A stretch of DNA of 64,000 nt, taken from NCBI GenBank assembly GCA_051306365.1, contig JBPPNC010000105.1, positions 1-64,000 of the forward strand. The letters run 5' to 3'. The position numbers and the translations under genes are program-made. Within the stretch, counting starts at the first letter, position 1. The number at the start of each line of letters is the position of its first letter. The notes beneath the pieces were generated by a model. The model worked only from the letters and a program-made list of their open reading frames with translations, was not told the origin of the DNA and did not search any database. Shown piece by piece: positions 1 through 8,284 of the stretch. The stretch is from Svornostia sp051306365. GTDB taxonomy: Bacteria > Actinomycetota > Thermoleophilia > Solirubrobacterales > Solirubrobacteraceae.

Positions 1-60
1 GGGATCGAGGGGCATTTCGGATACCAACGCCGCGAGCGGCCGATGGTTTCGCAACTTCCA

Positions 61-66
61 TAGGCT
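61..66 (+). promoter_or_regulatory. TANNNT -10-like box for the first gmd-like gene
   Basis: TAGGCT lies 4 bases before the GTG at 71 and 7 bases before the GTG at 74. The 7-base spacing matches other boxes in this window and favours the GTG at 74 as a leaderless start. No Shine-Dalgarno sequence is visible. Bases 1-60 hold nothing I can assign. Confidence 0.5.
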
Positions 67-73
67 GCCGGTG

Positions 74-1042
74 GTGGCGCGCGCACTCATCACCGGCATC
101 GGCGGGCAGGACGGCTCCTACCTCGCTGAGCTCTTGGTGGCCAAACACTACGAGGTCGTGGGGCTGGTACGACGCGACCCGGACGACGACATCCCCACGT
201 TGCGGGCGGTGGAGGACCGGGTTGAGCTGGTCCGCGGCGACCTCCTCGACCCCGCGTCGCTGCGGCGCGCGATCGCCGACGTGCGCCCCGACGAGCTCTA
301 CCACCTGGCCGCGCCGACGTTCGTCCCGGCGTCCTGGGAGGACCCGACGTCGACGATGGCGGCCATCGCCGGCGCGACGTCCACGCTGCTCGCGGCGGTG
401 CTCGAGATCGACCGGTCGATCAAGGTCCACGTCGCGACGTCTTCCGAGATCTTCGGCGACGCGGGCGAGTCGCCCCAGAACGAGGACTCGCCGTGCCGGC
501 CGCGCGCGCCCTACGGCGTCGCGAAGCTCGCCGCCCACGGGATGGTGCGCGTCATGCGCTCCCATCACGGCCTGTTCGCCTGCTCGGGCATCACGTTCAA
601 CCACGAGTCCCCGCGCCGGCCCGACCACTTCCTGCCGCGCAAGGTCACACGCGGTGCGGCGGCGATCAAGCTCGGCCGGGCCGACACGCTGGAGCTCGGG
701 TCCATGGACGCGGTGCGCGACTGGTGCCACGCCCGCGACGTCGTGCGCGGCGCCTGGATGGCGCTGCAGCATGACGAGCCCGGCGACTACGTCTTCGCGT
801 CGGGCGTCGGCCGGACGGTCGAGGATCTCGTCTCGACCGCGTTCGCCGTCGTCGACCTCGACTGGCGCGACCACGTCACGGTGAACCCGGCGTTCGTCCG
901 CGCGCCCGAGGCGACGGCGCCGGTCGGCGATCCGTCGCGGGCGCGTGAGGTGCTCGGGTGGGAGCCGGAGACGAGCTTTGAGGAGACCATCGCGGAGATG
1001 GTCACCGCGGACCTCGCCGAGCTCGGCGGGCCCGCGTTCTGA
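74..1042 (+). CDS. GDP-mannose 4,6-dehydratase-like SDR (intein-free paralog)
   Basis: This is an extended short-chain dehydrogenase/reductase of about 322 residues, closest in look to Gmd, which makes GDP-4-keto-6-deoxymannose for GDP-fucose or GDP-rhamnose. Counting from the alternative GTG at 71, it shows the Gmd-type nucleotide loop GGQDGSYLAE (11-20), a TSSE segment (123-126), the catalytic YGVAK (148-152) and FNHESPRR (176-183), the substrate-loop signature of Gmd. The neighbouring convergent Gmd carries an intein exactly inside this signature; here it is intact. The sequence diverges from canonical Gmd after the VRR motif, so it may be a reductase/epimerase acting on the same GDP-sugar rather than a second dehydratase. 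It ends 6 bp from the tail of the convergent gene. Confidence 0.85.
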   Translation: MARALITGIGGQDGSYLAELLVAKHYEVVGLVRRDPDDDIPTLRAVEDRVELVRGDLLDPASLRRAIADVRPDELYHLAAPTFVPASWEDPTSTMAAIAGATSTLLAAVLEIDRSIKVHVATSSEIFGDAGESPQNEDSPCRPRAPYGVAKLAAHGMVRVMRSHHGLFACSGITFNHESPRRPDHFLPRKVTRGAAAIKLGRADTLELGSMDAVRDWCHARDVVRGAWMALQHDEPGDYVFASGVGRTVEDLVSTAFAVVDLDWRDHVTVNPAFVRAPEATAPVGDPSRAREVLGWEPETSFEETIAEMVTADLAELGGPAF

Positions 1043-1048
1043 GACGCG

Positions 1049-3043
1049 CTACGGCTTGAGCAGCTTGAGGTCGGCGTCGACCATGAGCCGGATGAGCTCT
1101 TCGAACGTGGTCTTGGGCTTCCAGCCCAGGTCGCGCTCGGCCTTGTCGTAGCTGCCGATGAGCAGGTCGACCTCGGCGGGGCGCACGAACGCGGGGTCGA
1201 TGACGACGTGGGGCTCGTAGTCGCCCAGGCCGGCCTGGTCGAACGCGATCTTCACGCACTCCTCGACCGTGTTGGTCTGGTTGGTCGCGATGACGTAGTC
1301 CTCGGCCTTGTCCTGCTGCAGCATCAGCCACATCGCCTCGACGTAGTCCTTGGCGTAGCCCCAGTCGCGCTTGGCGTCGAGGTTGCCCAGGCGCAGCTCG
1401 GACTTCAGGCCGTGCTTGATCGCCGCGGCGTGCCACGTGATCTTGCGGGTCACGAACTCCAGCCCGCGACGCGGCGAGTTGTGCACGACGACCCGTCCGA
1501 CGCCTGCGGCGAACACCCCGGACTCGGTCTCGAGGTCGAAGACGAACTCGTCATCGGCGCAGATCGCGTCGCTGATGATGCGCACCTCGGCGGGGTCGCG
1601 GCGCAGGTGCTGGCCCTGGGCGCCGACGCGAACGGCCGACGAGAGATTCACGCGGTAGTAGCAGCGGTCACCGCGCGGTTCGGTGTAGACCGACGCGGGC
1701 TGACCCGCGAGCGCGTACAGCCAGCACAGGCCCTGGGCGAGCACGGGGCTATTCGTGGTGAACGACATGCCGCCGCCGGCCTTCAGGCCGTCTCCGGCGT
1801 AGTAGCCCCTCAGGAAGGCGTCGCGGACCTCGGCGGTCGCGTTCAGCACGACCGGCGGGACCTGCTTGAGCCCCCCGCGCGGGGTGTAGAGCTGGAATCG
1901 CAGCCAGGCGGCCACGCCTGGCGCGCCGTTGAGGTTCAGCTGCATGACCTCGCGATCGGGCGCGAACCCGGACACGCCCGCATACTCCCCGGTCGTGCCC
2001 TGGAAGCAGCGAGACCACAGCTGCGCAACGCGCGTGCGGAGGATCGCGTCGTTGTTGGTGAACTGGACCCCGCGACCGTCTTCGCTTGCATATCCATCGG
2101 CGGCGAGGAGGCCCAGCAGCTCGCCCAGTTCCGGCGCGATTGCCGTCCATTCGTGGCTTTCAGGGAAGTCCTCGAAGAGCGCGACGCGGTCGCCGGCTTC
2201 GAGCTCGCCGGCCGTGACCTGCTCGAAGTCAGCGTCGAGCATGTGGTGGTGTGCGGTGACGTCGACGACGCCCCCGCGCGCCTGGACCGACAGCGTTCGA
2301 TGATCGGGGTCGGTCGGGCGGCGGCGGGTGGCGGTGATCGCGCGGATCGGCGTCCACTGCTCGCCGTCCCACACGTCGACGAGATCGCCCGGCTCGAACT
2401 GCTGGACCGACGGGCCCTTGCGTCGCAGCGCCACGAGGTCGGCGGCGGTCTTGACGGACACGATCCCGTTCTCGCGCACCATCAGCGGGGTGTGGGCGAG
2501 GACGCACTCGTGGTTGAAGAGGCTGCCGCTGGTGGCGTGCAGGACGGAGGCCTCGCGGTAGTTGACCGTGATGAAGTGCCCGTAGGCCTTCGCGACGCCG
2601 TACGGCGAGCGCGGGTAGAACGGCGTGTCCTCGGTCTGCGGGACCTCGAGCACCTTGCCGAACATCTCGCTGCTCGAGGCCTGGTAGAAGCGCGCCTCGG
2701 GGCACACCTCGCGCATCGCCTCCAGCACGCGGGTCACACCGACGCCGGTGAACTCCGCCGTCAGCGTGGGCTGCACCCACGACGTCGCGACGAAGCTCAT
2801 CGCGGCAAGGTTGTAGATCTCGTCCGGCTGCGCGGCGCGGAACGTGTCGACGAGCGACCGCTGATCGAGCAGGTCGCCCTGATGCAGCGTGATCCTGTCG
2901 CGCAGATGCTCGATGCGATCGAACTTCTCCGTCGAGGCCCGGCGCACCATTCCGTGCACCTCATAGCCCTGCTCCAGGAGCAGCTCTGCGAGGTAGGAAC
3001 CGTCCTGGCCGGTGATTCCGGTGATGAGTGCAGTCTTCGCCAT
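1049..3043 (-). CDS. gmd: GDP-mannose 4,6-dehydratase precursor with in-frame intein
   Basis: The 664-residue frame is a canonical Gmd of 321 residues split by a 343-residue intein (residues 180-522). The N-extein carries the NADP loop GQDGSYLAELLLEQGYEVHG, ASSSEMFG (122-129) and YGVAK (148-152). The C-extein resumes with SPRRGLEFVTRKIT and ends at DLKLLKP. Joining the parts restores the conserved FNHESPRRG loop that binds substrate, so the enzyme should be inactive until the protein splices. Gmd converts GDP-mannose to GDP-4-keto-6-deoxymannose in the cytoplasm. The ATG at 3043 has TAGCCT 10 bases upstream and no Shine-Dalgarno sequence. The gene diverges from the methyltransferase at 3088. 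Confidence 0.97.
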   Translation of the reverse strand: MAKTALITGITGQDGSYLAELLLEQGYEVHGMVRRASTEKFDRIEHLRDRITLHQGDLLDQRSLVDTFRAAQPDEIYNLAAMSFVATSWVQPTLTAEFTGVGVTRVLEAMREVCPEARFYQASSSEMFGKVLEVPQTEDTPFYPRSPYGVAKAYGHFITVNYREASVLHATSGSLFNHECVLAHTPLMVRENGIVSVKTAADLVALRRKGPSVQQFEPGDLVDVWDGEQWTPIRAITATRRRPTDPDHRTLSVQARGGVVDVTAHHHMLDADFEQVTAGELEAGDRVALFEDFPESHEWTAIAPELGELLGLLAADGYASEDGRGVQFTNNDAILRTRVAQLWSRCFQGTTGEYAGVSGFAPDREVMQLNLNGAPGVAAWLRFQLYTPRGGLKQVPPVVLNATAEVRDAFLRGYYAGDGLKAGGGMSFTTNSPVLAQGLCWLYALAGQPASVYTEPRGDRCYYRVNLSSAVRVGAQGQHLRRDPAEVRIISDAICADDEFVFDLETESGVFAAGVGRVVVHNSPRRGLEFVTRKITWHAAAIKHGLKSELRLGNLDAKRDWGYAKDYVEAMWLMLQQDKAEDYVIATNQTNTVEECVKIAFDQAGLGDYEPHVVIDPAFVRPAEVDLLIGSYDKAERDLGWKPKTTFEELIRLMVDADLKLLKP
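1478..2506 (-). mobile_element. Intein with LAGLIDADG (DOD) homing endonuclease in Gmd
   Basis: The 343-codon in-frame insertion starts at Cys1 (TGC, 2506-2504) and ends in VVVHN (Asn at 1480-1478). The first C-extein residue is Ser (1477-1475). Splicing blocks are visible: block A (CVLAHTPLM), block B with T84-x-x-H87 (VTAHHHML), and blocks F/G (FVFDLETESGVFAAGV and the terminal HN). Two dodecapeptide motifs, LGLLAADGYA (131-140) and AFLRGYYAGDG (230-240), indicate a probably intact homing endonuclease. Penultimate His and Asn plus Ser+1 define a class 1 intein. Because the insertion leaves the extein exactly conserved, it behaves as a selfish element that removes itself from the protein. 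Confidence 0.96.
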
Positions 3044-3053
3044 GGGTCCCGGC

Positions 3054-3079
3054 AGGCTACCCGCGACCGCAGGTAGCGT
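3054..3079. promoter_or_regulatory. Divergent -10 boxes between gmd and the methyltransferase
   Basis: On the minus strand TAGCCT (3059-3054) lies 10 bases before the gmd ATG. On the plus strand TAGCGT (3074-3079) lies 8 bases before the ATG at 3088. The whole intergenic space is 44 bp, so both transcripts would be leaderless or nearly so. Confidence 0.5.
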
Positions 3080-3087
3080 GCGGTCTG

Positions 3088-3669
3088 ATGCCCGGACTCC
3101 GCGAGCGCGTCGCGCGCCTGACCGACCCCCACCAGTTCGATCTGCACCCCACCGGCCCGGGGACGGTCCTGGACGTCGGCTGTGGCGGATCGAAGCACCC
3201 GGGGGCCGTCGGCCTGGACATCTCCGCCGACACGGCGGCCGACATCGTCCACGACCTCGACGTGTTCCCGTACCCCATCGAGGACGACAGCTTCGACCAG
3301 ATCCTTCTCCAGGACGTCATCGAGCACGTCGAGGAGCCGATGCGGGTCTTCGCCGAGCTGCGGCGCATCGTGCGGCCCGGCGGACGGGTGCAGCTGCGCA
3401 CGCCGCACTTCTCCTCCGTTCTCGCCTACGGGGACCCGACGCACAAGCAGTACTTCTCGACGATCGCGATCCGCCAGCTCGCCGAGCCGCGGTTCGCGCA
3501 CTACAGCGACGCGCGGTTCGAGGTCGTCCACGTGACGCTCGACCTGTGGACCCCGTTCCGGCTGCTCGGCATCGCGGCGTTCGCGAACCGCCAGCCCGAC
3601 ATCTACGAGAAGTACTTCGCGTTCCGCTTCCCGTCGATGAACATCCGCGCGGAGTTCCGGGCCGTCTAG
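3088..3669 (+). CDS. Class I SAM-dependent methyltransferase
   Basis: This 193-residue protein of the UbiE/Methyltransf_11 type has motif I VLDVGCGGSK (about 27-36), the acidic GLDIS after it, DVIEHVEEP for motif II and PGGRVQLRTPHF for the later strand. The start ATG at 3088 is preferred over an upstream in-frame start at 3028 because a TAGCGT box sits 8 bases before it and homology begins there. It heads a run of plus-strand polysaccharide genes and is followed 2 bases later by an acyltransferase. A sugar or lipid-linked glycan is the probable substrate; that is inference from context. Confidence 0.85.
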   Translation: MPGLRERVARLTDPHQFDLHPTGPGTVLDVGCGGSKHPGAVGLDISADTAADIVHDLDVFPYPIEDDSFDQILLQDVIEHVEEPMRVFAELRRIVRPGGRVQLRTPHFSSVLAYGDPTHKQYFSTIAIRQLAEPRFAHYSDARFEVVHVTLDLWTPFRLLGIAAFANRQPDIYEKYFAFRFPSMNIRAEFRAV

Positions 3670-3671
3670 CG

Positions 3672-4118
3672 ATGCGCAAGTTCTTCGTCCGCCTGGCCGA
3701 CCGCACGCTCGGCCACTACGTCGACCACCGGCGGCTGAACGTCCCCCTCGTGTTCGGCCCGCGCGAGCGGCTCACGGTGGCCGACGGCGCGGTGGTGTGG
3801 GACACGCTCTTCAACACGGTCTCCGGTGCGATCGACGTCGAGCCGTACGTCGTCTTCGGGCACGGGGTCATGCTCCTCACCGGCCGCCACGACATCACCC
3901 AGCGGGGCGAGGCGCGCGTGCACGCCGCGCCCGCGACCGGGGGCGACATCGTGGTGGAGGAGGGCGCATGGCTGGCGTCGCGCGCGATGGTGCTGGGCCC
4001 GTGCCGGATCGGCCGGGACGCCGTCGTCGCAGCGGGCGCGGTCGTCACCTCCGACGTCCCGGCCGGCGCGATCGTTGCCGGCGTGCCCGCGCGGCAGGTC
4101 GGCACCGTCACCGCCTGA
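3672..4118 (+). CDS. Left-handed beta-helix (WbbJ/Maa-like) acyltransferase
   Basis: This 148-residue protein of the hexapeptide-repeat acyltransferase family transfers an acetyl or similar acyl group, usually onto a sugar hydroxyl. Hexapeptide turns are visible in IVVEEGAWLASRAMVLG and IGRDAVVAAGAVVTSDVP, ending in the family signature IVAGVPARQVG. The conserved HDI near the middle (GRHDITQRGE) is where family members place the catalytic His region. It starts 2 bases after the previous stop and ends 8 bases before the next gene, so it is cotranscribed. Likely role: O-acetylation of the surface glycan. Confidence 0.85.
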   Translation: MRKFFVRLADRTLGHYVDHRRLNVPLVFGPRERLTVADGAVVWDTLFNTVSGAIDVEPYVVFGHGVMLLTGRHDITQRGEARVHAAPATGGDIVVEEGAWLASRAMVLGPCRIGRDAVVAAGAVVTSDVPAGAIVAGVPARQVGTVTA

Positions 4119-4126
4119 GCCCGACG

Positions 4127-5248
4127 ATGCACGTCGCGATCAACGCCGTGTTCCTGGCACCGCCGATGGGCGGGGTGGAGACGTACCTGCGCGAGCTGTG
4201 CCGCGGGCTGCTCGCCCGGCCCGACGCACCCCGGCTCACCGTGCTGCTCAACGACGACGGCTACGCGAAGCTGCGCGACGAGGACTGGGCGGGCGGCGCC
4301 GACCTCGTCCCGCTGCCCCGGCTCGGCCGGTCCGGCCTGCGGTCGCTCTCCGAGCTCACGGTGCTCGGCGCCGTGGCCGACCGGCGCGGCGCGGACGTCG
4401 TGCACTCCGTGGCGATGACGGGGCCGCTCGTCTCCCGCGCGCGGCGGGTGGTCACGATCCCCGACACCGTCTGGATCAGCCACCCCGAGGACACGATGAC
4501 CCACCGGCTGTGGCGCGTCGTCGTGCCGCTCGTGACCCGCCGCGCGCACCGCGTCGTGGCGATCTCGCACGCCGCCGGAGACGAGGTCCGCGCGCGACTG
4601 GGGGTTCCGACCGACCGGCTCGATGTCGTGCCGCTCGGCTACGGGACGCCGTCGGGCGGTGTGGTGACGTCGGACGCGGAGCTGCGCTCGCGGCTCGGCC
4701 TCGGCGGCGGGCCGATCGTGCTGAACGTCGGGCAGAAGAAGCCGCATCGCAACCTCGAGCGGCTGGTCGCAGCGTTCGCCACCATCCGCGCCGACGTGCC
4801 CGACGCGGTACTCGTGCTGCCCGGGCCGGCGAACGCCGAGGGCGAGGCCGCGGTGCGCGCGGCCGCGGCCCGCGCGGGCGTCTCGGACGCCGTCGTCATC
4901 CCGGGTTTCATCGAGGCCGCCGACCTCGAGGGGCTCTACGCCGCGGCGGCCGCGTTCGTCCTGCCCTCGCTGGTCGAGGGGTTCGGCCTGCCCGTGCTGG
5001 AGGCCATGGCCCGCGGCGTCCCGGTGGCGTGCTCGCGCGACTCGGCGCCCGGGGAGGTCGCCGGCGACGCGGCGGTCACGTTCGACCCCACGTCGGTGGA
5101 CGAGATCGCGGCGGCGATCGGCGTCGTGCTCGGCGACCACGTCGTGCGTGCACGCCTCATCGCCGCCGGGCCGCAGCGCGCCGCGCAGTTCACGTGGGAG
5201 CGCTGTGCCGCGGAGACGCTCGCCGTCTATCACCGGGCTCTCGTCTAG
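4127..5248 (+). CDS. GT4 family glycosyltransferase
   Basis: This 373-residue retaining glycosyltransferase has a GT-B fold. The N-terminal domain opens with HVAINAVFLAPPMGGVETYL, whose glycine-rich loop is typical of acceptor binding. The C-terminal domain has KPHRNLERLV and the E-x7-E nucleotide-sugar motif EGFGLPVLEAM (about residue 284). Sugar donor and acceptor cannot be told from sequence. Its stop codon TAG forms the first three bases of a -10-like hexamer, TAGCCT, serving the next gene. Confidence 0.9.
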   Translation: MHVAINAVFLAPPMGGVETYLRELCRGLLARPDAPRLTVLLNDDGYAKLRDEDWAGGADLVPLPRLGRSGLRSLSELTVLGAVADRRGADVVHSVAMTGPLVSRARRVVTIPDTVWISHPEDTMTHRLWRVVVPLVTRRAHRVVAISHAAGDEVRARLGVPTDRLDVVPLGYGTPSGGVVTSDAELRSRLGLGGGPIVLNVGQKKPHRNLERLVAAFATIRADVPDAVLVLPGPANAEGEAAVRAAAARAGVSDAVVIPGFIEAADLEGLYAAAAAFVLPSLVEGFGLPVLEAMARGVPVACSRDSAPGEVAGDAAVTFDPTSVDEIAAAIGVVLGDHVVRARLIAAGPQRAAQFTWERCAAETLAVYHRALV

Positions 5249-5251
5249 CCT
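5246..5251 (+). promoter_or_regulatory. -10-like TAGCCT overlapping the upstream stop codon
   Basis: TAGCCT includes the TAG stop of the GT4 gene and lies 10 bases before the ATG at 5262. There is no Shine-Dalgarno sequence in the 13-base gap. Confidence 0.45.
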
Positions 5252-5261
5252 GACCGCGTTC

Positions 5262-5957
5262 ATGGCAGCTTCCTCGCCCACGGTCGTCCCCTGGTACTCG
5301 CAGTTCCCCGCGCGGGCCGCGCTCAGCGCCCTGCGCTTCGTCCCGCGCGTGCCGCTCACGAGCCTCGAGCAGCTCTTCCCGGGGATCGACGAGGTCGAGA
5401 TCAACCTGCGCCACAGCGGGCGCGACCGCGCGCTGTGGCACGGCGAGGCGTACGTCCTGTCACTCGTCACCGCGTACGCCAAGCCGAAGCGGATCCTCGA
5501 GATCGGCACGGCCAGCGGCCAGGGCACCGCGCTCATGGCCGCGCAGGCGCCGGAGGCGACCGTCGACACCCTCGACCTCGGCAACGACGCGCCGTCGCTC
5601 GGCGAGCAGCGCGGGCAGCCGCCGTGGCAGGACCTCTCCTCGATCGGCGCGGCGTACCGCGACGCCGGCTTCGGGAACCGTGTCACGCAGCACTTCGGCG
5701 ACAGCGCCCGGTTCGACTACACACCCCTGCACGGGCAGGTCGACCTCGCGTTCATCGACGGCGCCCACACGTACGAGTACGTCAAGGAGGACACCGCCAA
5801 CGTGCTGCGGTGCATGCGTCCAGGCGGCGTGATCGTCTGGGACGACTGCGACTACCGCTCACCGGGCGTCAGCCGGGCCCTCGTGGAAGTGCGCGGCCAG
5901 GGCCACCAGGTCCACCGCATCGTCGGCGTGCGCCTGGCGATGCTGCGGCTGCCGTGA
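5262..5957 (+). CDS. Class I SAM-dependent methyltransferase (Methyltransf_24 type)
   Basis: This 231-residue protein has SAM motif I ILEIGTASGQGT, an acidic DTLDLGND after the second strand, DLAFIDGAHTYEYVKED (the IDGxHxY signature of the CmcI/Methyltransf_24 group) and PGGVIVWDDCDY. Family members methylate sugars or sugar-linked metabolites. The ATG at 5262 follows a TAGCCT box. Its TGA overlaps the GTG start of the flippase gene by 4 bases, so the two are translationally coupled. Confidence 0.85.
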   Translation: MAASSPTVVPWYSQFPARAALSALRFVPRVPLTSLEQLFPGIDEVEINLRHSGRDRALWHGEAYVLSLVTAYAKPKRILEIGTASGQGTALMAAQAPEATVDTLDLGNDAPSLGEQRGQPPWQDLSSIGAAYRDAGFGNRVTQHFGDSARFDYTPLHGQVDLAFIDGAHTYEYVKEDTANVLRCMRPGGVIVWDDCDYRSPGVSRALVEVRGQGHQVHRIVGVRLAMLRLP

Positions 5958-7432
5958 CCGGGGCCGCCCCCGACGGGGCGGACATCCTTGACACGCCCGA
6001 GGCCGGGCGGCGCCTGGTCCTCGGCGGGGCCGTGCGGGTGACGGGGTTCGTCGCGGGCACCGGGCTGGCCGTCGTCGGCGCCGCGCTCGTCACGCGGTAC
6101 CTCGGGCCCGAGGAGTACGGCCAGTTCCAGACGGTGCTCGCGCTCGTGACGATCGTGCAGGCGATCACCGACCTCGGGATGACGGCGCTGGGCATGCGCG
6201 AGTACTCCCAGCGTCACGGTGAGGATCGCGACCGGTTCCTCGCGGCGCTGCTCGGCCTGCGGCTCGTCGCGACGGCGTTCGGCCTGGGCATCGCGGTGCT
6301 CGTGGCGGTGCTCCTCGGCTATGACGAGACGATGGTGATCGGGGCTGCGCTCATGGGCGTCGGGCTGGTGTTCGGGATCCTGCAGGGGACGCTCGGAATC
6401 CCGCTCGCGGCCGGGTTGCGGATTGGGACGATGACGACGCTCGACCTCGCGCGGCAGGCGGCGCTCGCTGCGACGTACGCCGCGCTCGTGGTCGCCGGCG
6501 GCGGCGTGCTGGCCTTCTACGCGGCGACCATCCCGGCGCAGCTCGCGATCTTCCTCGTCACCGCGCTGCTCGTCCGAGGCGTGATCTCGCTGCGGCCGTC
6601 GTTCGACGTCCGCGCGTGGATCGCGCTCATCCGCCCGGCCGTGGTGTTCGCCCTCGCCGTCGCTGTGGGGCAGCTCTACGTCTACACGGCGCTGATCCTC
6701 ACCGAGCTCGTGACGACACCGTTCGAGACGGGTCTGTTCGCCGCGTCGTTCCGGGTGTACATCATCGTCGCGGCGGTGCCCGGCGTGCTCGTCACGACGG
6801 CGTTCCCGCTGCTGTCCCGCGCCGCGCGCGACGACCGGGTGCGCCTGGCCTACGCGACCCAGCGGCTGTTCGAGGGGACGGCGCTGCTGGGCGGCGCGGC
6901 GCTCATCGGGTGCGTGCTCGGGGCCGAGCCGATCATCGCGGTGGTCGCCGGCTCGGAGTACGACGGGGCGGTCGAGGTGCTCCAGATCCAGGGTGTCGCG
7001 CTGGCCCTGACGTTCGTCATCGCGACGTGGGGCTTCACACTGCTCGCCGTGCACCACCACCGGTCGATGATCGTGGCGAACGCCGTCGCGATGGTGATCA
7101 GCACGGTGACGGTGCTCGTGCTCGCCGCCGCGCACGGCGCGATCGGCGCGGCGGTGGCGACGGTGCTCGGGGAACTGGCGCTCGCCATCGGGTACGTCGC
7201 GGCCCTCGTACAGGTCGACCGGGAGATGCGCCCGGAGTTCGGACTGGTCCTGCGGGCGACGCCGGCGCTTGCGTTGGGGCTCGCCGCGGGTGCGTTCGTC
7301 CCCCTGCCCGAGGTGGTTGCGACGGTGCTCGGCCTGGCCGTCTACGCGGCGGCGTTGTTGCTGTTCCGCGCGGTGCCCGACGAGGTGCTCGAGCACGTCC
7401 CCGGGCCCGTGGGCGCCCGAGCCCGGGAGTAG
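5954..7432 (+). CDS. Polysaccharide flippase, Wzx/RfbX-like
   Basis: This 492-residue polytopic membrane protein of the oligosaccharide flippase (MATE/MVF-related) superfamily probably moves polyprenyl-linked oligosaccharides across the membrane. The N-terminus has the family opening RLVLGGAVRVTGFVAGTGL followed by TRYLGPEEYG, the usual Wzx motif. About 12-14 hydrophobic helices follow. The GTG start at 5954 lies in a GTGA overlap with the preceding stop. Its presence beside a Wzm/Wzt exporter in the same locus implies two export routes. The stop TAG again forms part of the next gene's -10-like box. Confidence 0.88.
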   Translation: MTGAAPDGADILDTPEAGRRLVLGGAVRVTGFVAGTGLAVVGAALVTRYLGPEEYGQFQTVLALVTIVQAITDLGMTALGMREYSQRHGEDRDRFLAALLGLRLVATAFGLGIAVLVAVLLGYDETMVIGAALMGVGLVFGILQGTLGIPLAAGLRIGTMTTLDLARQAALAATYAALVVAGGGVLAFYAATIPAQLAIFLVTALLVRGVISLRPSFDVRAWIALIRPAVVFALAVAVGQLYVYTALILTELVTTPFETGLFAASFRVYIIVAAVPGVLVTTAFPLLSRAARDDRVRLAYATQRLFEGTALLGGAALIGCVLGAEPIIAVVAGSEYDGAVEVLQIQGVALALTFVIATWGFTLLAVHHHRSMIVANAVAMVISTVTVLVLAAAHGAIGAAVATVLGELALAIGYVAALVQVDREMRPEFGLVLRATPALALGLAAGAFVPLPEVVATVLGLAVYAAALLLFRAVPDEVLEHVPGPVGARARE

Positions 7433-7435
7433 CAT
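7430..7435 (+). promoter_or_regulatory. -10-like TAGCAT overlapping the flippase stop codon
   Basis: TAGCAT starts with the TAG stop of the flippase and lies 9 bases before the ATG at 7445. No ribosome-binding sequence is present in the gap. Confidence 0.45.
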
Positions 7436-7444
7436 CGCCGCGCT

Positions 7445-8284
7445 ATGTCCTCCGCCGGTCCGCTCGGCGACGCCGTCGGCCTGCTCCGTGAGATCGGGCG
7501 GGACGTGCGCGCCACCCGTCGCAAGGCGGCGTTTCACAGCCCGCATCCTCCGGCGGAGGGGCTCGTCCTGGACGTGGGCGCCGGGCACATGCCCGAACCA
7601 CGCGCGGACGTCGTGGTCGACAAGTACGCGGCCGACGACTTCGAGCGCGCCTCCGGCCTGGACCTGCGCAAGCCGGTCGTCGTCGGCGATGGGCACGCGC
7701 TGCCGTTCGCTGACAACGCGTTCGCGTACGTCGTGGCGTCGCACGTGCTCGAGCACGCCACGGACGTCGACGCGTTCGCGGCGGAGCTCGGACGGGTCGG
7801 CGCGGCCGGATTCGTGCAGGTGCCATCCGCCCAGGCGGAGCTGACGTTCGGCTGGCCGTTCCATCCGTGGCTCATCGACCTGGAGGACGGCGTGCTGGTC
7901 TTCCGCCCGCGCGGCGACGCCGTCGCGCCCTACGGGCAGCTGTTCCACAACGCCGTGGCGGACTCTGCGCTCTTCCGGTTGTGGTTCGGCGCGCACCGCG
8001 AGGTCTGGCACCACACCGTCCACTGGGACGACACGCTGTCGGTGCGCTCCGGGGGGACCAGTGCCGCGGCTGCCACCGCCCAGCTCGACGTCGAGCGCAC
8101 GGTCGCGGTGCTGCAGGACGCAGGTGTCCCCGCCCTGACGCCGGCGGTCCGTGCGGCCCTGCGCTGCCCGGTCGACCGCCGTGAGTTGCGCGAACAGGCC
8201 GGCCACCTCGCGTGCACGACGTGCGAGCGGTCCTACCCCGTCGCCGGCGAGGTCCCCGTCCTGCTGGCGGAAGCCGCCGCGTGA
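7445..8284 (+). CDS. SAM methyltransferase fused to a Trm112-like zinc-ribbon domain
   Basis: This 279-residue two-domain protein has an N-terminal class I methyltransferase with LVLDVGAGHMPEP (motif I) and VVASHVLEHATD. The last 40 residues form a separate module: L-R-C-P-V near 239-243, ACTTCERSYPV (C257, C260) and VPVLL. This is the pattern of the Trm112p/UPF0434 family, small proteins that activate methyltransferases in trans. Here the activator-like module is covalently attached. The second Cys of the usual CPxC pair is Asp, so zinc binding may be altered. The TGA overlaps the next GTG by 4 bases. Confidence 0.8.
   Translation: MSSAGPLGDAVGLLREIGRDVRATRRKAAFHSPHPPAEGLVLDVGAGHMPEPRADVVVDKYAADDFERASGLDLRKPVVVGDGHALPFADNAFAYVVASHVLEHATDVDAFAAELGRVGAAGFVQVPSAQAELTFGWPFHPWLIDLEDGVLVFRPRGDAVAPYGQLFHNAVADSALFRLWFGAHREVWHHTVHWDDTLSVRSGGTSAAAATAQLDVERTVAVLQDAGVPALTPAVRAALRCPVDRRELREQAGHLACTTCERSYPVAGEVPVLLAEAAA

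Noticed and set aside
1208..3076. A 622-codon plus-strand frame opposite gmd and its intein
   Set aside because: The translation has no recognisable domain and mirrors codon bias of the opposite strand, while the minus strand encodes Gmd and an intein with all splicing blocks.
5852..8206. A 784-codon minus-strand frame across the flippase and methyltransferase
   Set aside because: It spans two real genes on the other strand, is Arg/His/Glu-rich and has no motifs.
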